Assembly: GCA_029204225.1 (NCBI GenBank)
Contig: CM055100.1
Span: forward strand, 31,754,915-31,818,914
Reading direction: 5' to 3'
Length of the DNA stretch: 64,000 nt
Source of the DNA: Diphasiastrum complanatum
Lineage: Eukaryota > Streptophyta > Lycopodiopsida > Lycopodiales > Lycopodiaceae
Numbering within the stretch: the stretch's first letter is position 1; the number at the start of each line of letters is the position of its first letter. Positions 37,585 to 50,831 of the stretch are shown one piece after another. A model generated the notes under the pieces. The model had not been told where the DNA came from. It ran no database searches and worked only from the letters and a program-made list of their open reading frames with translations. The position numbers were made by a program, and so were the translations under genes.

Positions 37585-37592
37585 TATATTTA
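37585..37592 (+). promoter_or_regulatory. Probable TATA box of the AG-peptide gene
   Basis: TATATTTA, about 197 bp upstream of the ATG at 37,782. Implies a 5' leader of roughly 165 bp with no upstream ATG frame of note. Confidence 0.5.
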
Positions 37593-37781
37593 TTGCTGCA
37601 GAAGCATCTCCATCTCTGAACAATCGAGCTGATCGTAATTTTCTGTGGATCCAGTATTTTTTTTTGGGCTCTGGATTTTGTGTTTGTGATCACAGAATAC
37701 AGATCCGGATCGAGTGCTGGGGAATTATACTGTCAGATCTCGGTGCTGGAAGAGGTTTTCTGACAAGATTTTGTGCCCAGA

Positions 37782-38314
37782 ATGGCTGCAAGGTGGATGC
37801 AATTGTCAATTCTCCTTGCTCTGTTAATTGGAGTGATCATGCCCACAGTGCGCGCAAATACGCCCCCTACTGCAGGGCCTCTTCCTGCCAATGATGGTCA
37901 GTATTCCGCTTAACCATCCTTGCACCAGAATTTCAGTTTCTCAGTTGAATCTCTCTGTTGTTGCTTTCTCGCTTTTATTGAGACACCCTTTTCCAATATT
38001 GTAATCTATTAGTTGTTTTTAACGATCCATGATTTTTCGCCTCCGTTCTTTGGCGTTTGGCCTTGTATCAGATCAGGTTTTGTGGTCTGAGGTCTCTTGA
38101 AAACAGCCCTAGGTTAATTCTTTGTTTTGGCCACGAGATTTTTTAGATTCGTGTGTGGTCAGTTAGATTGCATCAGATCTAACATTGAAATTCCTTGTGT
38201 TTGACTGCAGGGGTTGCCGTTGATCAGTACATTGCTTATGTACTAATGTTTGCTGCCCTGGTTTTGACGTACCTGATTCATCCTCTCGATGCGTCGGGTT
38301 CCTCCATATTCTGA
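37782..38314 (+). CDS. Arabinogalactan peptide (AGP16/20/41-like AG-peptide)
   Basis: Small GPI-anchored, O-glycosylated wall peptide. Two exons, 37,782-37,896 and 38,211-38,314, with GT/AG borders and a phase-1 split Gly codon; 72 residues. Residues 1-25 form a signal peptide ending Val-Arg-Ala. The mature core of about 14 residues has Thr-Pro-Pro-Thr-Ala-Gly-Pro-Leu-Pro-Ala, the likely hydroxyproline/glycan sites. The C-terminal half (Val-Asp-Gln-Tyr-Ile-Ala-Tyr-Val-Leu..., Leu-Thr-Tyr-Leu-Ile-His-Pro-Leu-Asp-Ala) is the very conserved GPI-signal segment of this subfamily. The length and intron position fit the family. The core has fewer Ala-Pro/Ser-Pro pairs than usual. No sign of decay. 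Confidence 0.93.
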
Positions 38315-38659
38315 AGACTCGACTGTCGAGCCAGCTGCACATGAATTTTCTTCACTCTCTGAATGCGGCGGTGGCATCTCTTTTTGCATTTTCATAATCC
38401 AGGCGATTATGACCTCTTTCAATTTTCTTTGAAAGATCATCATGCAGCATGCTCATGATCTATGATCAGTTTTTGTACCACAGATTGCTGAACTATTTTT
38501 CAGAAGAATGATCTGCTGCCGTCCTTACCGTCGGCCGTAGACATGGCTTTCTAGGATGAAGCTTTGTACATTGGTAGTAGGAAGCAAATTTGAAAAAGCT
38601 TCATTGCTAGGTACAGTTTACAGATTTTTTAGGCATGGCATTGTCTATGTTGGAGACTT

Positions 38660-38665
38660 AATAAA
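38660..38665 (+). terminator. Possible polyadenylation signal of the AG-peptide gene
   Basis: AATAAA about 345 bp after the stop codon; plausible 3' UTR length. Confidence 0.4.
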
Positions 38666-39740
38666 TTTCTCAGTGTATACATAGAGTTACAGAAATACAG
38701 CATATGTTCCTGTTTACCTTATTTAACCACTTCAGAAGCTATTTTTCTAATTGCTGATTTGAATTGTTCATGTGTATGCCATTGCTGTGATTTTAGAGAT
38801 GCAATGAATGAATATGATATTGTTTCTGTGAGTAATACTTCCAAATTTGGTGAACAAATCTAGTGCAATTGAATTGTCAATTTCTAAAAAAGAGATGCAG
38901 CTTTAAGATTTCCATTTATATGCTACTTGAATTGGGCATTTGAGATAGCCAGGCAGCATCATTAGGTAACTCAATTATGCACAATAAACAGCCTAGAAAC
39001 AACCAAAAGCTGATTCTATTCCAAATGAAAGGAAGCCATGTTTTTGTGCACAATGCCATTACTATCGATTAAACTCTTCATTGTTTTGGGCTTCAAAAGA
39101 TTTTGCTATGCTTACATGTACAATGGAATACCATCATTCTATGGGGTAGTTGATGAATACAGTTGTGTTGTGTGAAAGTCAAGTCGAAATTAGCTGGAAT
39201 TGAAGATAGCCAGAACCGACCCACTTGCAAAAGGGACCCCACACTTGGATGAGCTAGCCAAGCATGATGAGGAGAGATACCAAAGACGTGGAGCAAGGAA
39301 AACCCAAGAATGCCAAAGGGCTGGCTGGTTGCCACATGGGTAAAACTTTTTCAAAGTGAGGACAAATGAGCAGGCTTTTATAGTCTTGCTGGCTGAAAGC
39401 CTATTCAGCAAATCATGAGAGGAAGAACCTGCTTTATTATTAAAAGATGGGCAAAATCCATTGGAGCTCAACGCAGTAAAACAATACTTCCGAAAAATTG
39501 ACTATTTTGTATCATGTAATGTACTAGAATAATAGATGTTGGGTGGGTGTCTTTCAATCAAATTTTGAAGTTTAGAAAGCTATAGCTTGAAGTGTAATCC
39601 AATTTGAAGTATTTTGTGTTACATTGGCCATAAAATTGTATATAAAGCCTACTAAAGTATATATGGTAGTATGAAATAATCTCTGATTGCTATTAATAGG
39701 ACTATGACCTATCATGCTTTTGCAACTAGGCTCATAACTT
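38666..39740. other. Unassigned stretch
   Basis: Short frames only. No gene recognised. Confidence 0.4.
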
Positions 39741-40085
39741 AAGAAGTACCTAAATGAATGGGTTTCAAGAATCTATGACATTTTTTTTTTTTGGGGGGGT
39801 GGGGGTTCGGTTGTCCTTCGAGGCCATTTTGTTGGGGAAGGGCCTTTGGCTAACCTAAGAAGTACATGGGTTTCAAGAATTTATGACACAAAAAAAATTT
39901 GAGGGGGGGGGTCTCGTCCTTTGAGGCCACAACCCTTTTTTTGTTGTAAGTTTGCATGCACCTTTGGGAGGGAAGGTGTACGTAAAAAAAGGATAAATTT
40001 TTTTTTATGGTGTTGGAAGGTGTACATAAACACAAGGAGAGGTGCACAGATTTTGTTAAGGGAAGGCTCATCATTTCCTACGTAA
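39741..40085. repeat. Diverged 116-bp tandem duplication and palindromic units
   Basis: AAGAAGTAC ... GGGTTTCAAGAAT ... poly-G ... CCTT(C/T)GAGGCCA occurs twice (starts 39,741 and 39,857). It is followed by palindrome-like units, GCATGCACCTTTGGG / GGAAGGTGTACGT at 39,951-39,986, related to those at 36.6 kb. Confidence 0.6.
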
Positions 40086-40419
40086 AAAAAAGGAAGTAGT
40101 AGTTTTACGGGTAGGTGAACTATAAAATAAATATGCTTTTTTCAAAGTAATAGGTTTTTGGCAAGCATTGAACTCAATTTCGATCCACACTATTTGTCTT
40201 ATTCAAGAGACTTTGTATAGATCCTTAGGGCCGCTACCCATCTAATTCCTCACCCTTTGCAATTTGCAACCTGATGTCACCAAGGAATGCACATGTTGGA
40301 TATTTTTTTTATTTAAGCTAAGAACAACACCAACCTGATCTTAGGTGAATTCGCTTTGGGAGGAACATATTTTGCATTGTGATTAAGGGTGCAAGTAGGG
40401 TCCCCACCTTTGTCTAATC

Positions 40420-41675
40420 TTGGAGCTTGCCATTAAGATCCCATCATGATCTCTCCACCACGAGGATGCTTTTCCACCATTGGATGAGGGTGTGTGCCTT
40501 GCTTGCGGCCTTATTCATGGTGCATAGTACACAGGCTTCGACAATTTGTAGCCTCTACATTTACGATTCTTGTGACATTAGAGAGAGTATTGTCTATTGT
40601 AGCATGTCTTCTTGAGATGTAGGTTTCAACCTAAAAGGTTGGATCGATTTTGAAGGTAGGTTGTTGTAGTAACAGCTTCTACCCAGAATGTCTTTGGAAG
40701 AGAGGCATGGGCCAACATGCTCTTTACACTTGCGATGAGTGTCTGATTCTTCCTTTGAGCTACACCATTGGACTGATGTGAGTAGCTGGCTGAATGTTGT
40801 TGTAAATGTATTCGATAGGCCTTGCAGAAAGCTTTGAACTCGGTGGAGATAAATACTCCCCCTGCATCAGAGCGTAGAGCTTTGATTCTTCTCTGGGTCG
40901 TTTTTTTTTATGATGCCTTGAACTGCATGAAGAACTTGAGAGTCTCGGATTTGTTCTTCAAGAAATATGTGGCAGTCCTCCTAGAGAAGTCATCAATGAT
41001 AGTCAACAAGTAGACAGCTCCCCCTATGGAAATAGTCTGCATAGGACCACAAATGTCCATGTGTACAAGATCTAACAAACCTTTAGAAGAACGAACTGAA
41101 TCGGAAGTGACTGGAGTTCTAGCATGCTTGCAGGAAATATAGCTTTCACATGAAGAATTTGATTTGCTAATAAAGGGTAGATATCGTACTAAATTCTGTT
41201 CGACATTTGTTGAATACAATTGGAATTTAAATGGCCTAATCTGAAATGCCAAAGCATTTCAATTGATTCAGAAGTTAAAGTGAAAAGAGCTTGACTACTT
41301 GTAGAATAAGAGTGATTGATTTTGTACAAATTTCCACACCTTCTACTGGAAGCGATAACTTTCCTAGATTCATCAAAAATAGTGCAGTCTTGTCTATCGA
41401 ATTCGACTTTCTGACCTGAGTCTGTGATTCTGCTAACTGAGAGCAGGTTATTGGTCAGATTTGGAATGTGAAGGACATTGCCCTCGATAATATAACCTTC
41501 AAGTTGCACCATGTAAATGTCTTCTTCGATAACTCCATTGAGATATGTTGTCTGTACATCCATTTGATGTATTTCCAAATTTGTTGCAATGGCAAATGAT
41601 AGCAAAAGTCGAATAGAAGAATGCTTGACTACTGGACTGAAGGTCTCAGGGTTGAAATCAGTCGATTGTTAAGAT
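40420..41675 (-). pseudogene. Rearranged Ty1/copia: RT start placed before pre-integrase and integrase
   Basis: On the - strand from about 41,675: RT N-terminal motifs (Glu-Thr-Phe-Ser-Pro-Val-Val-Lys, then Gln-Met-Asp-Val-x-Thr-x-Tyr-Leu-Asn-Gly). Without a frame break this passes into the pre-integrase block (Leu-Ser-Val-Ser-Arg-Ile-Thr-Asp, Leu-Gly-His-Leu). Integrase follows (41,252-40,630) with Asp-Ile-Cys-Gly-Pro, Ile-Asp-Asp-Phe-Ser-Arg, a Gly-Gly block and Gln-Ser-Asn-Gly-Val-Ala. Copia order is protease, integrase, RT, so the RT piece is out of place. Frameshifts occur in the integrase. Confidence 0.8.
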
Positions 41676-44600
41676 CACTGTACCCTTCACTTTTAGTTGA
41701 AGATTTTGTGAATCTGTCAATTGAGGAGCATTTCTTGTTCTAGGGATCAATAAGGGCCAAGAATAATGTAAATCTAGTAGAACAGTTTTATGTTGGTCTA
41801 TAAGGGGATTTGCTAGGGATTAAGTGCGACACTTAATCAACAAATCAAAACTATTAAGGGGATAGTGCTAAAGCTAGCGATACCAAATTGAACTTTTTCC
41901 TAGTACAAATTTGGGGTTTTATTAACCGGAACCATTTTTGGAAGGGGGAGAAAGAGTGGAAGTCTAATATGTAGATGATTGCTGGTCTTAAGGATCCAAT
42001 TATTTAATTTGCATTCAATTCCTAAAGTATAACTAATTGCAAGTGAGAATAAAATTGGAAATTATTCAAGAAGACTGCCTCTGGGAATTTGGATTCCTTT
42101 TCCCCAGTGTGAATTAGAATTTCAAGAATTCGAGGATTCTAAGGGAAAAGTAGTGGCAAGACTGATAATCCATTTATGAAACCATCTTTGTTTTGCAATT
42201 TTTGGATCTTGCAAAGTACTGCAGATAGAAGGTGTTCCATACAAGAATCTAGTAATTTGGATTCTTTTCAGTTATAGAGTATTTCTCTATAATGACAGTA
42301 ACAACCAAGAGAGTTCTAATTTGTTAAAAGAATTAAGTTCTTTGTACCGATTCTGGAATAGATATTGGATATCTAGGACAGTATGATATTCGATTTTTGT
42401 TGAAATCTATGTTTCTTTTGGGTTAGTGATACATTCTATTGTATCGCGATGATACATTCTGTTTATCCATGTTGGGTACAATATGGAATGGTATTCTTTG
42501 AGTGACACTAAAGAAGCATGAGAGATTTCAATTGTTAGGATTATCTCCTAGAATTGGTTGTGAATTTGATCCTATATCTGGGTATAGGATAGCCAAATCA
42601 TCTTTTTTGACTTTTTGGGCAAAACAGATCTAGATGCAGAGGATTCTTGGAGGAAAACCTGGTGGTATGGGACATCAGTGATTCTAAAGGTGATTTCTTG
42701 GGTAGAATGATCTATAGACTGATGGTTAGTGATTACTGTAATGGTAATACTAACAGAGTCCATTGGTTTTTATTAAGGGTATTTTGGGAATTATGAGATA
42801 TAGATAGATCCCTAAATGGTATCTCATTAATTACAAAATATGGAAGCCCTTACATCTATTTCTCTATTTTATTAGACCTCTACTCTTTAGAAATTTCTTA
42901 TTACATGACAATTGGATTGAGATTCATATAATTCCTTCCAGTGTAGAACTCTGTTCTGAAGGACTGTTATAATTATATGAGATTGTACTTCCATATAAGA
43001 TTTTTGAATATGGCTCGGAACTTAGATTTCTTGAACCCTAACGTTAGTCTCTATTTGATAGTTGATTATTGAGAGATAATATTTCTATCATTCGGGATAA
43101 GATATTCTACGATTTTGAGGAAAAAGTCATGTTTGTAATAGTATTGGATACTCATTGCTGACTTTTTCGAATCTTTGATATCTTATACGTTGTCTCCTCG
43201 GAACTTTTAAATCGAAATTATGAAATTTCTTTTTTAAAAGGGGGGAAGAAAAGATAGGAATAAGTCTTTTGAGGAATCAGCCAGTTGCATTGACTTTGGG
43301 AAAAAAAATCTTGTATGTGTGCAAAGGTAGAACTATCCAGGTTGAAATAGACGAACTCTCTAAGTGACTATTTTGAGTAATCTGGAACTAGAGGAGTTTT
43401 GGGGTTATTGAGCTGTGAGATATTCATTAATATGGGATGTAGTGGTAAAGATTAAATTAAGATTCACTGATTGTTACCAAGTACCGTTTTGATATAGATT
43501 CGATCAGTGGAATAAAGCTATAATCTTAACTCTATGTCCAAAGATGTCTGTATGAGTTAGCCTAATCTTGGTTTGTACGCTAAGATCTGTTGTAGGCTGA
43601 TTGGTAGAAGAAATTTTGTTAATAAGAGTTAGATGGTTGGAAAACTTGTGATGTGGAGTTATTCACTTCAAAGATTTCCCAAATATGTTATTTACTCATA
43701 AGAAATAGAGTTCTTTGGTAGCTGAGTTGCAAGATTCTCAGAGAATTATGTGAGTAACATATGCAGATTATGGATATCTTTCAGTGTATAGCCTATGCTT
43801 ATGTATAGGAACATAGTTGGATAAGTTTCTTATGTACATCTTAATCTTGTGGATCTACTCTATGTACTGAGTTTATATCGTATACTTAAACTAGTCAGAG
43901 TACATAGACATATGAACAAGTAATGTGTGGAACAGTTACTTGTAGGTTAATGTCTCTTTCTGTGGAAAGGATAATTCATTAACTTATTTATGGTTTGGAA
44001 GAAGATCTAAATGTGGTGTTATACATGTATAATTGAGATCTGCACCTAGACATTTAAGATTTCTGAATCATTTACAATTGACTTGAGTAATTGGATTACT
44101 CCTGATTAGAAGTTAATTGGATAAATAAGCAGTGTGAAGAGAATTCATCGGGAACTGTTTATTTTGATCTATATTGCTTATAAGTCACATGATTAGTGAG
44201 TCATTTGGATTCATTTATGAGAACTGTGCATAGAATATAGAATATTCTTGAAGTAGAAATATCCTAAGTTATTGACTATATCCCAGTGAGCTCATATACA
44301 TACATTGGATGACAAAGTCTAACTAATGTCAAGGATAACCACTGAATTCAGTTGGAATTCAACATAACTTTATAATATCTAGATGTGGTTCTAGGTGATT
44401 GTATAAAGTTTATTATTTGTTAAAGACAAATGATATAATGGTATTTAATCACTTGGTTGATTGTAGAATTTGGAAATCATAATTTGGTTAAGAATCAAAG
44501 TGGAAGAATATTCTTGGAATCCAGTAATTTTCCTTGTGGAAAAGATTTCAGAATGTTTCTTATATTTCCTAAGTGGTATGTTGTGCATATACTTCAGTAT

Positions 44601-45743
44601 CTCTAAATGATTATGGGTTTAGAATCTGATAGATTATGATTGACGAATCATAAGATTCTAAATGTTTATGATTGAAGATCATAAATTGATACTTAAAGGT
44701 CATTAGATGATTATATGGAAATATGATGATTTTTAAGATGATGAGTAATTCTTGATCAATTGGTGGAGTTAAAATTTAGATTTGTTATTTGAACTCTAAA
44801 TTTGTGTACAAACTTGAGATTGTTTGGATCTCACAGACATTTTCATTAAGTATTTGTGTACTTATGAGGAATTTGCTTACCTTTACTGATTGTAGTCAAG
44901 GAATGCTTGTGTACTATTTTCAACCTAAAATCTCCAGTTAATCAGGAGCAGTTAAGTCTATCAAGATTGAATGGTTGCTATTTTCTGGTATATAAGTGTT
45001 TTGGGGTACTCAGGACTGAGTTGAAGTCATTTTTATCTTGATGGATCTCCTAAGAGATTTTGGTGGGATGGGTTTTGTACCAAGAAGCATTTATGACAAG
45101 TCTACAAGTACTTGTGGATAGTCTTGGACTATAATTGTTTTGGATCTTTTATTTTTGAACATTGATTTCCAATGTAAGGTGAGGACTCACCCACTTTTTA
45201 ATGTAAATTGAAGTGCATGAAGGTGATGTTCTTAGATTGGAGAGAATCAAACCCAATAGGGAAATTTATCTTTTAGTGTACTTCTAAAGGTCGATATAGT
45301 ATTTCAGTGTAGAGACAGATAATTTGAGAATTATCCCATCTCTAAATACTTATTTGATATTGAAGTCAGACTAAAGATTGATTTTCAGGGTAATTGTGAA
45401 AGTTAAATGATTGATTTGTTAGCTTTTAAACTTAATCTTCAAGTTTGGTCGACTGCTCATCCGGTGTATCATGTTAATTTAGTTTTTTTATATGATGATG
45501 ACAGTTTGATGTATTGAAGATTTTGCCCATTTGGAAGATTTATCGCTCAATGTACCTTTGGACCCGGAATGAGTACTCAGGATCAGAGACAAACAATTGA
45601 GAAATTGTTCCATCTTTGTGTGCTTGCTTAGGCTGGTTGGTCAAATCGAGGATAATGATTCATGGAAAGAGTTAAAAACATACAAATTGGGTTTTCCCTA
45701 GTTACTTGTTATGAGGACAAAACTGGTTTAAGGGGGGGGAGAA
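41676..45743 (+). mobile_element. Heavily decayed Ty3/gypsy internal region
   Basis: Four kb of AT-rich sequence without frames. Near the right end a gypsy integrase tail can just be read (Thr-Ala-His-Pro-Val-Tyr-His-Val-Asn, about 45,450). It ends in a polypurine tract (AAGGGGGGGAGAA, about 45,730-45,743). Phrases resemble the decayed regions at 1-700 and 28.3-29.3 kb. Confidence 0.55.
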
Positions 45744-46234
45744 TGTTACATCCATGTCCTGTATAAGGGAATCAGAATAATTCCTGACGTGGATAGCCGG
45801 TCACTCCAGGTGTATATGGTTATTGGTTATGCCTCGTCATTTCGTGCTTGGCCTGTAAAGTAATTAATAATCATATGAGGGCCCAGACCTATAATTGGAC
45901 ATAGGAGCACACGCATAGTGAATGACTGCTTTAATGCAAGAATAGGAGGTTAATAGCTCAATATAGGTTGCATGGGGATCCTAGGGAGAATATTCTCTCT
46001 CTCATGACGAGAATATGTCCGTTGGAAACTCGCCCATCCTCCTATTGGAAATTCAGTTTCTTGAGTCTGCTTCTCCTTCTCTTTCTTAGGTTCTTCACTA
46101 TGGCTTGGGGGCTAGGTCCAGGAGGAAACTCCAAGAGGGATCTAGGTTTGGATGGGTGGTTTTGCTCTACAGGTGTCCTTTTGGTTGTTTTGCAACAGGA
46201 TCTAGTTAGGTCTTCATATGGTGATCCTTATACA
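45744..46234 (+). repeat. Gypsy LTR (family G3), complete
   Basis: 491 bp, from TGTTACATCC after the polypurine tract to CCTTATACA. Shares its 3' half with families G1 and G2. A truncated copy is at 30,791-31,225. Confidence 0.8.
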
Positions 46235-47697
46235 TATGGTTTGATCTAAAAGGAAACTTAGTCTGCTTTCCAAAAATGCAGCTATGACAGACAGGGAGAT
46301 CGACCTTACCAGAAGGATATTCGAGATCAAAGACCATGGATTGTTTGGTCATGTTCAAAATAGATGAATGATTCACGTGTCCTAAGCGATGATGCCATAG
46401 TAATGCTTTATTAACTAGAACAGAGGTTTTCAATACTTGACTAGACTCAGAATAACAATGTGCCAATCTATATAAGTAACTCTAACTCTTGCCGAGTGAA
46501 AGGATCTTATCACTCCTATCAATAATTCTGCATTGATCAGATTCGAATTCTACCTTATGATCTAAATCTCTAATTCTACTCACTGATAACAGATTTGTAG
46601 AGAGTTTAGGAACATATAAAACCTTTGATGGTAATTTGAATTGATTATGCTGGAATTGAAATCTTATAATGCCTTTACCTTCAATAGTGTGAGTACTATT
46701 GTCACCAAGAAGAACAAATTTCTTCGTGTTGTAAGGAGTGTAGGAGTTGAAGATCTCACATTGATTGGTCATATGTTGAGTTGCTCCAGAATCCAGAAAC
46801 TATGAATCATCCAAAAATGTGCTTTGATCTTTGACCATGAATGCGCCTTCGTCCACTTCAACTTGGGGGAGATAATGAGACTGTGTTTGCTTGTTGATCA
46901 GGTTGATTGGCTGCGTTCTTCACTTGGAGAATTCGACAATTCTTGATCTCATGGTTATTGCGCTTGCAATACCTGCAAAACATCTTCTTCTTTGACTGTG
47001 GATTCGATGATTGTTCTTGACCTTGAGTCTATTTTCGATTCGTTGCAGCCTTCTTGGAGCTTTTCTGCTTCTGTCGCTTCGAGCCTTTGTTGACAAATAG
47101 AGCCTGAGAGGAGGAAGTAGACAAAGTGTCTTGACTTCTTCTATTGTCTTCTTGCAGCAACATAGTAATAACTCTAGTAAGAGTTAAATCTGAGTGTGTT
47201 GATATGATCGTCACCCAGTTCTCATATGTAGAGGGCAAGCTTGAAAGCAATCTCATAATTGCATCTTGATCGTCTATGACTGATCCGACAGTGGCCATCT
47301 GTTGCAAAAGATTCTTAAACTGCTTAATGTGACTCTGAAGAGAATCACCAGTAGACATTTTGAATGTGAAGAATTTTCTTCGTAGATGTAACTTAGTAGT
47401 TACGTCCCTCATGTCATATAGTGAGTTCAAAATGGGCTCCCCAACGTCTCTTGACGTTTTGGCTTCAACTATGTGTCCAATCTGTGTATCTGATATATTG
47501 AGGATTATAAGCGCGAAAGCTTTACCATCCTTTGATTTTCACTTTGAGTCGTCGTCTTTAGGTTTTACTTCTATACTTGTAACAACATCCCTTAAGTCGT
47601 TGGCGATTAGCAAGGTCTTCATCTTAAATTTCCACAAATAATAATTGGATCCATTCAGCTTGACTTTGATAAGACCGTCTTTACTTTGAGAATCCAT
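46235..47697 (-). pseudogene. Ty1/copia gag to integrase start (family A, copy 2)
   Basis: From ATG 47,697 on the - strand: gag with intact core; a zinc knuckle with both leading cysteines (Cys-x2-Cys-x4-His-x4-Cys, near 46,975), better preserved than in copy 1; protease region; pre-integrase block; ends in integrase at 46,235 exactly where the gypsy LTR ends. Frameshifts and at least one stop are present. Very similar to 13,500-14,959. Confidence 0.85.
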
Positions 47698-47893
47698 CTA
47701 GAACTTAGTCTGTCGATTGTATCGATGATGCTAAGATGTGGTAATGCCAACAATAAGAAATCAATTCTCTGATACTGAAAGGTTGAAAAGAACTGACGAG
47801 TATGATATCAATTTGATATCGCAAAAGATATGAAGTATAAGAGCTTTTGCTCTGATATCATATTGGAATCAGATAAAGAAATAGTGAAACAAT

Positions 47894-47992
47894 GCTCTGA
47901 TACCATGTCGGAAAGTGGTACGCAGAAGATAGGTCTAGCTCGAAAAGAAAAGAAAACCTTTCGTGCATGGCGGAATAAACTATCTTCATCTT
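47894..47992 (-). repeat. Copia family A primer-binding site and LTR stub
   Basis: The primer-binding site is 47,894-47,905 (GCTCTGATACCA on the + strand). The LTR starts at 47,906 (TGTCGG) but matches copy 1 for only about 87 bp before being cut off. Confidence 0.8.
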
Positions 47993-49060
47993 GCCCCACC
48001 ACTATATAGGAATTGCATAGTGGGTCTCATCAAGCACGATCTCGCCGATGACATGTGACCACCTAGGATGGTGACATGTGGCACTAAAACATGTCGATAA
48101 CTCCAGACCTGTGTCCTGCCCCTTGCGAGGTAGTCACTAAAGGGCGTACCGTATGGTACGCAACACCAAGAATCAAGCGTGGATATAGTTGAGGAATACT
48201 TGCCAAGTAAGTTATGCCTAGATCTTTAACAAACAACTGAAGTCTATGAATATTCTTTAGTGGATGAAAGGACGGATGATGCCTTAGCCAATTTTGGAGC
48301 CAAGGTGGAACGATAAGAGTTTAGTGGAGAAGGTGAAAAGAAAAGACAAAGATGACAAGGCTTGTCTGATGTCACTAACAGTATTGATAGCTCTAGTTCC
48401 GTTTTGTGTTGGCCACTACTTTGATAATGAAAAGATTGCAACTATGATGGGAAGGATAGTGATTGGAGCAATGGTAGGAATAGTAAAGGGGAGAGAAGTA
48501 GGTGGTGCTAGTGTTTGAAAACATTTTTATCCTCAAAAAACCTACAATTTTAAAGCTTCTCAAGTTTTTGAGGACTATCACTCATTAAAGGGCTTTTGTG
48601 CCTATTTAAAAATGGTAAAAAATATCATGATACCATTGAGAAATAATGTTGGTTCCATTCCTATACTTGGTTGGTTTTCCGGAGCAATAGTTGCACTTGC
48701 ATCAACTCAGGTGGAAGGGGGAATAAGAATCTCCTCCCAAATTAGCATGGTCAAGTGGAAGGGGGAATAGGAATCTCCTCCCAAATTAGATTTGACCATG
48801 TTGAAGATGGGGAGGTTCAAGGTAAGTGTGAGATGGGGTGCAACATGGATGATCGTAGTGTAATCATGATGCAAAACCATCTAATGGTGAGGGAGGTTGA
48901 TACCACCATCTCTCTAAGAAGATAGTATTGTATCTCCCCACCATTAGATCATTGGGAGCCCACCACTGTGACTACAATGACACCCGTGGTTCAAAACACG
49001 CCACCCATGCAACACCTTCACCAGTTGTGAAATTGGCCGAGTTCGTTAAGTAAAGGTCAA
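47993..49060. other. Unassigned stretch with small duplications
   Basis: A block GGTGGAAGGGGGAATA... occurs twice (about 48,711 and 48,753). A block with TTAGATCATTGGGAGCCCAC at about 48,940 recurs inside RIBA intron 1 (about 50,357 and, diverged, 50,475). A + strand frame at 48,294-48,518 is not recognised. Confidence 0.5.
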
Positions 49061-49497
49061 AGTGACATGGGCATGGCCTCACCTCAAGGTTCCACATTCA
49101 ACTCCCCTTCTAGAAGTCAATCGGATCTGGTCTTTCTGTTGGTGGTGCCACCAGATGTGCCAGGACCGATGTCTTGCCTGCAACCGCTAGATAATCCGAT
49201 CAGAGGGAGGCAACACTGGTGGCGCAGCGGTGGCAAGAGGGTGGCGCATGCACTCCTGGCGGCGAGGCGTCTTCTCTGTTCTTCTTTGGAACAGATTCTG
49301 CGAAGGATCCAGTGTTCTCGTGTTGACGAGCATCTGCTTCTCTCCTTCTCGCTCTCGCAGGCGCACACCTCTTCTATGACAATCCCATGCTGCTCTTCTG
49401 CAGCTGCACGGATCTAAATTGGATCGCAAAAGAAAGGCGGAGCTGAGACTGGGATCCAGGAGAGCCTTGGAAGCAAAGGATCGTTGCGGTTTTGGGT

Positions 49498-50782
49498 ATG
49501 GAGGCTGTGTGCGGTAGATCTGATGTTTTTGTAGCTCTGGGAGGTGTTTTCTGTGGCAGCAGATCGTGTCTTCGAAGAAGATTTGAGAGCTTCAGCGGCC
49601 TGCGTTCTGCCAATTTGCCAGAAGCATTGCGGCACGCAGTTTCCCTTTCTGCTGGCTCTCCTTTTCCTTGCGGTGGAGGTAGCCGGTTGGTAGTGTCCGG
49701 TTCTAGGTCACGTAAAACGATCAATGCTGCTATTGGTTTCCCTGTAAATGAAAGTTCTTCGGCAGCGGACGATTCTGATTCTGATGGAACGGGTGCGGAC
49801 ACAACCGGGTTTGCAACACTTTCGTCTCAGATTTATCCACAAAACGACCAGTTCTTTTCAAGCGATTCTGACCATCCATCGGAAGGGTTTTCTTCGATTG
49901 ATAAAGCAGTGGAGGCTATACGCCAGGGAAAGGTTAGTGCATATTGCTTATCTTTCAGTCTTACATTGTTTGCCATGCGTTAATTTCTCCTATTTTGAGT
50001 GGAAGGCTACTATCAAAAATAGCGCAAGAAAGGTTCTGGTATGAACTTACTTTTGAATGTAGTTTCTTCTTTGATGCATTTTTTCTGCTATTTTCAACCG
50101 AATTTTTATTCAAACCTGGAAAAGGATACTTCTTCCTATGTTGGTTCAGCAAGCATCAACAACCAACCCAGTTTCCCGACTTCAACTACCCAACCAACCA
50201 AAGGAGGGATTAGCGTATTCTGCACCACCATTGCAGTGCAGTCCCAGCAATTTAATGGTGAAGAAGAAATTATACCTCTAAGGTGGAGTCCCAGCAATTT
50301 AAGGGTGAAGAAGAAATCATAGCATCTAAGGTGAGTGCATCGCCCACGTTCACCCTTAGATCATTGGGAGCCCACCGTTGTCACTGCAGTGGTGGTGCTG
50401 AATACACTAATCCTGTGGCATGCCCCACCTGCCGTTAGTGTGGCCCTTTAGCACTAAGTGTGGTGGGGCAGATTGTTGAGAGCCCACCATTGTGACTGCA
50501 GTGGTGGTGGTGCTGAATACGCTGATCCGGGGAGACTTTAACTGGCGTGCCCCATCTGCTGTTAGTGAGCCCCATTAGCACTAACTGAGGTGGGGAAAGT
50601 TTGTTGTGCCCTGTCAATTGTTAGCTACCACCAGCTAGCTAAGTGACTGGTCAGTGGTTAGCTAACCAATTCAGTGAGCACTAATTGAACCTTTGTAGTT
50701 TTGCCCACTGCTAACCTCTAGCTAATAACACCCTTAAGCTTCTGTTAGCGACTTCAGCCTCAACACACCATCCAGAGCCTTG

Positions 50783-50831
<49 letters not shown>

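Noticed and set aside
37664-37894. Open frame overlapping the AG-peptide start
   Set aside because: It begins with TTG rather than ATG and is the wrong frame of exon 1 of the AG-peptide gene.
36585-40085. A single mobile element carrying the AG-peptide gene between palindromes
   Set aside because: The palindromic units on the two sides are only loosely similar, with no matching termini or target-site duplication seen.
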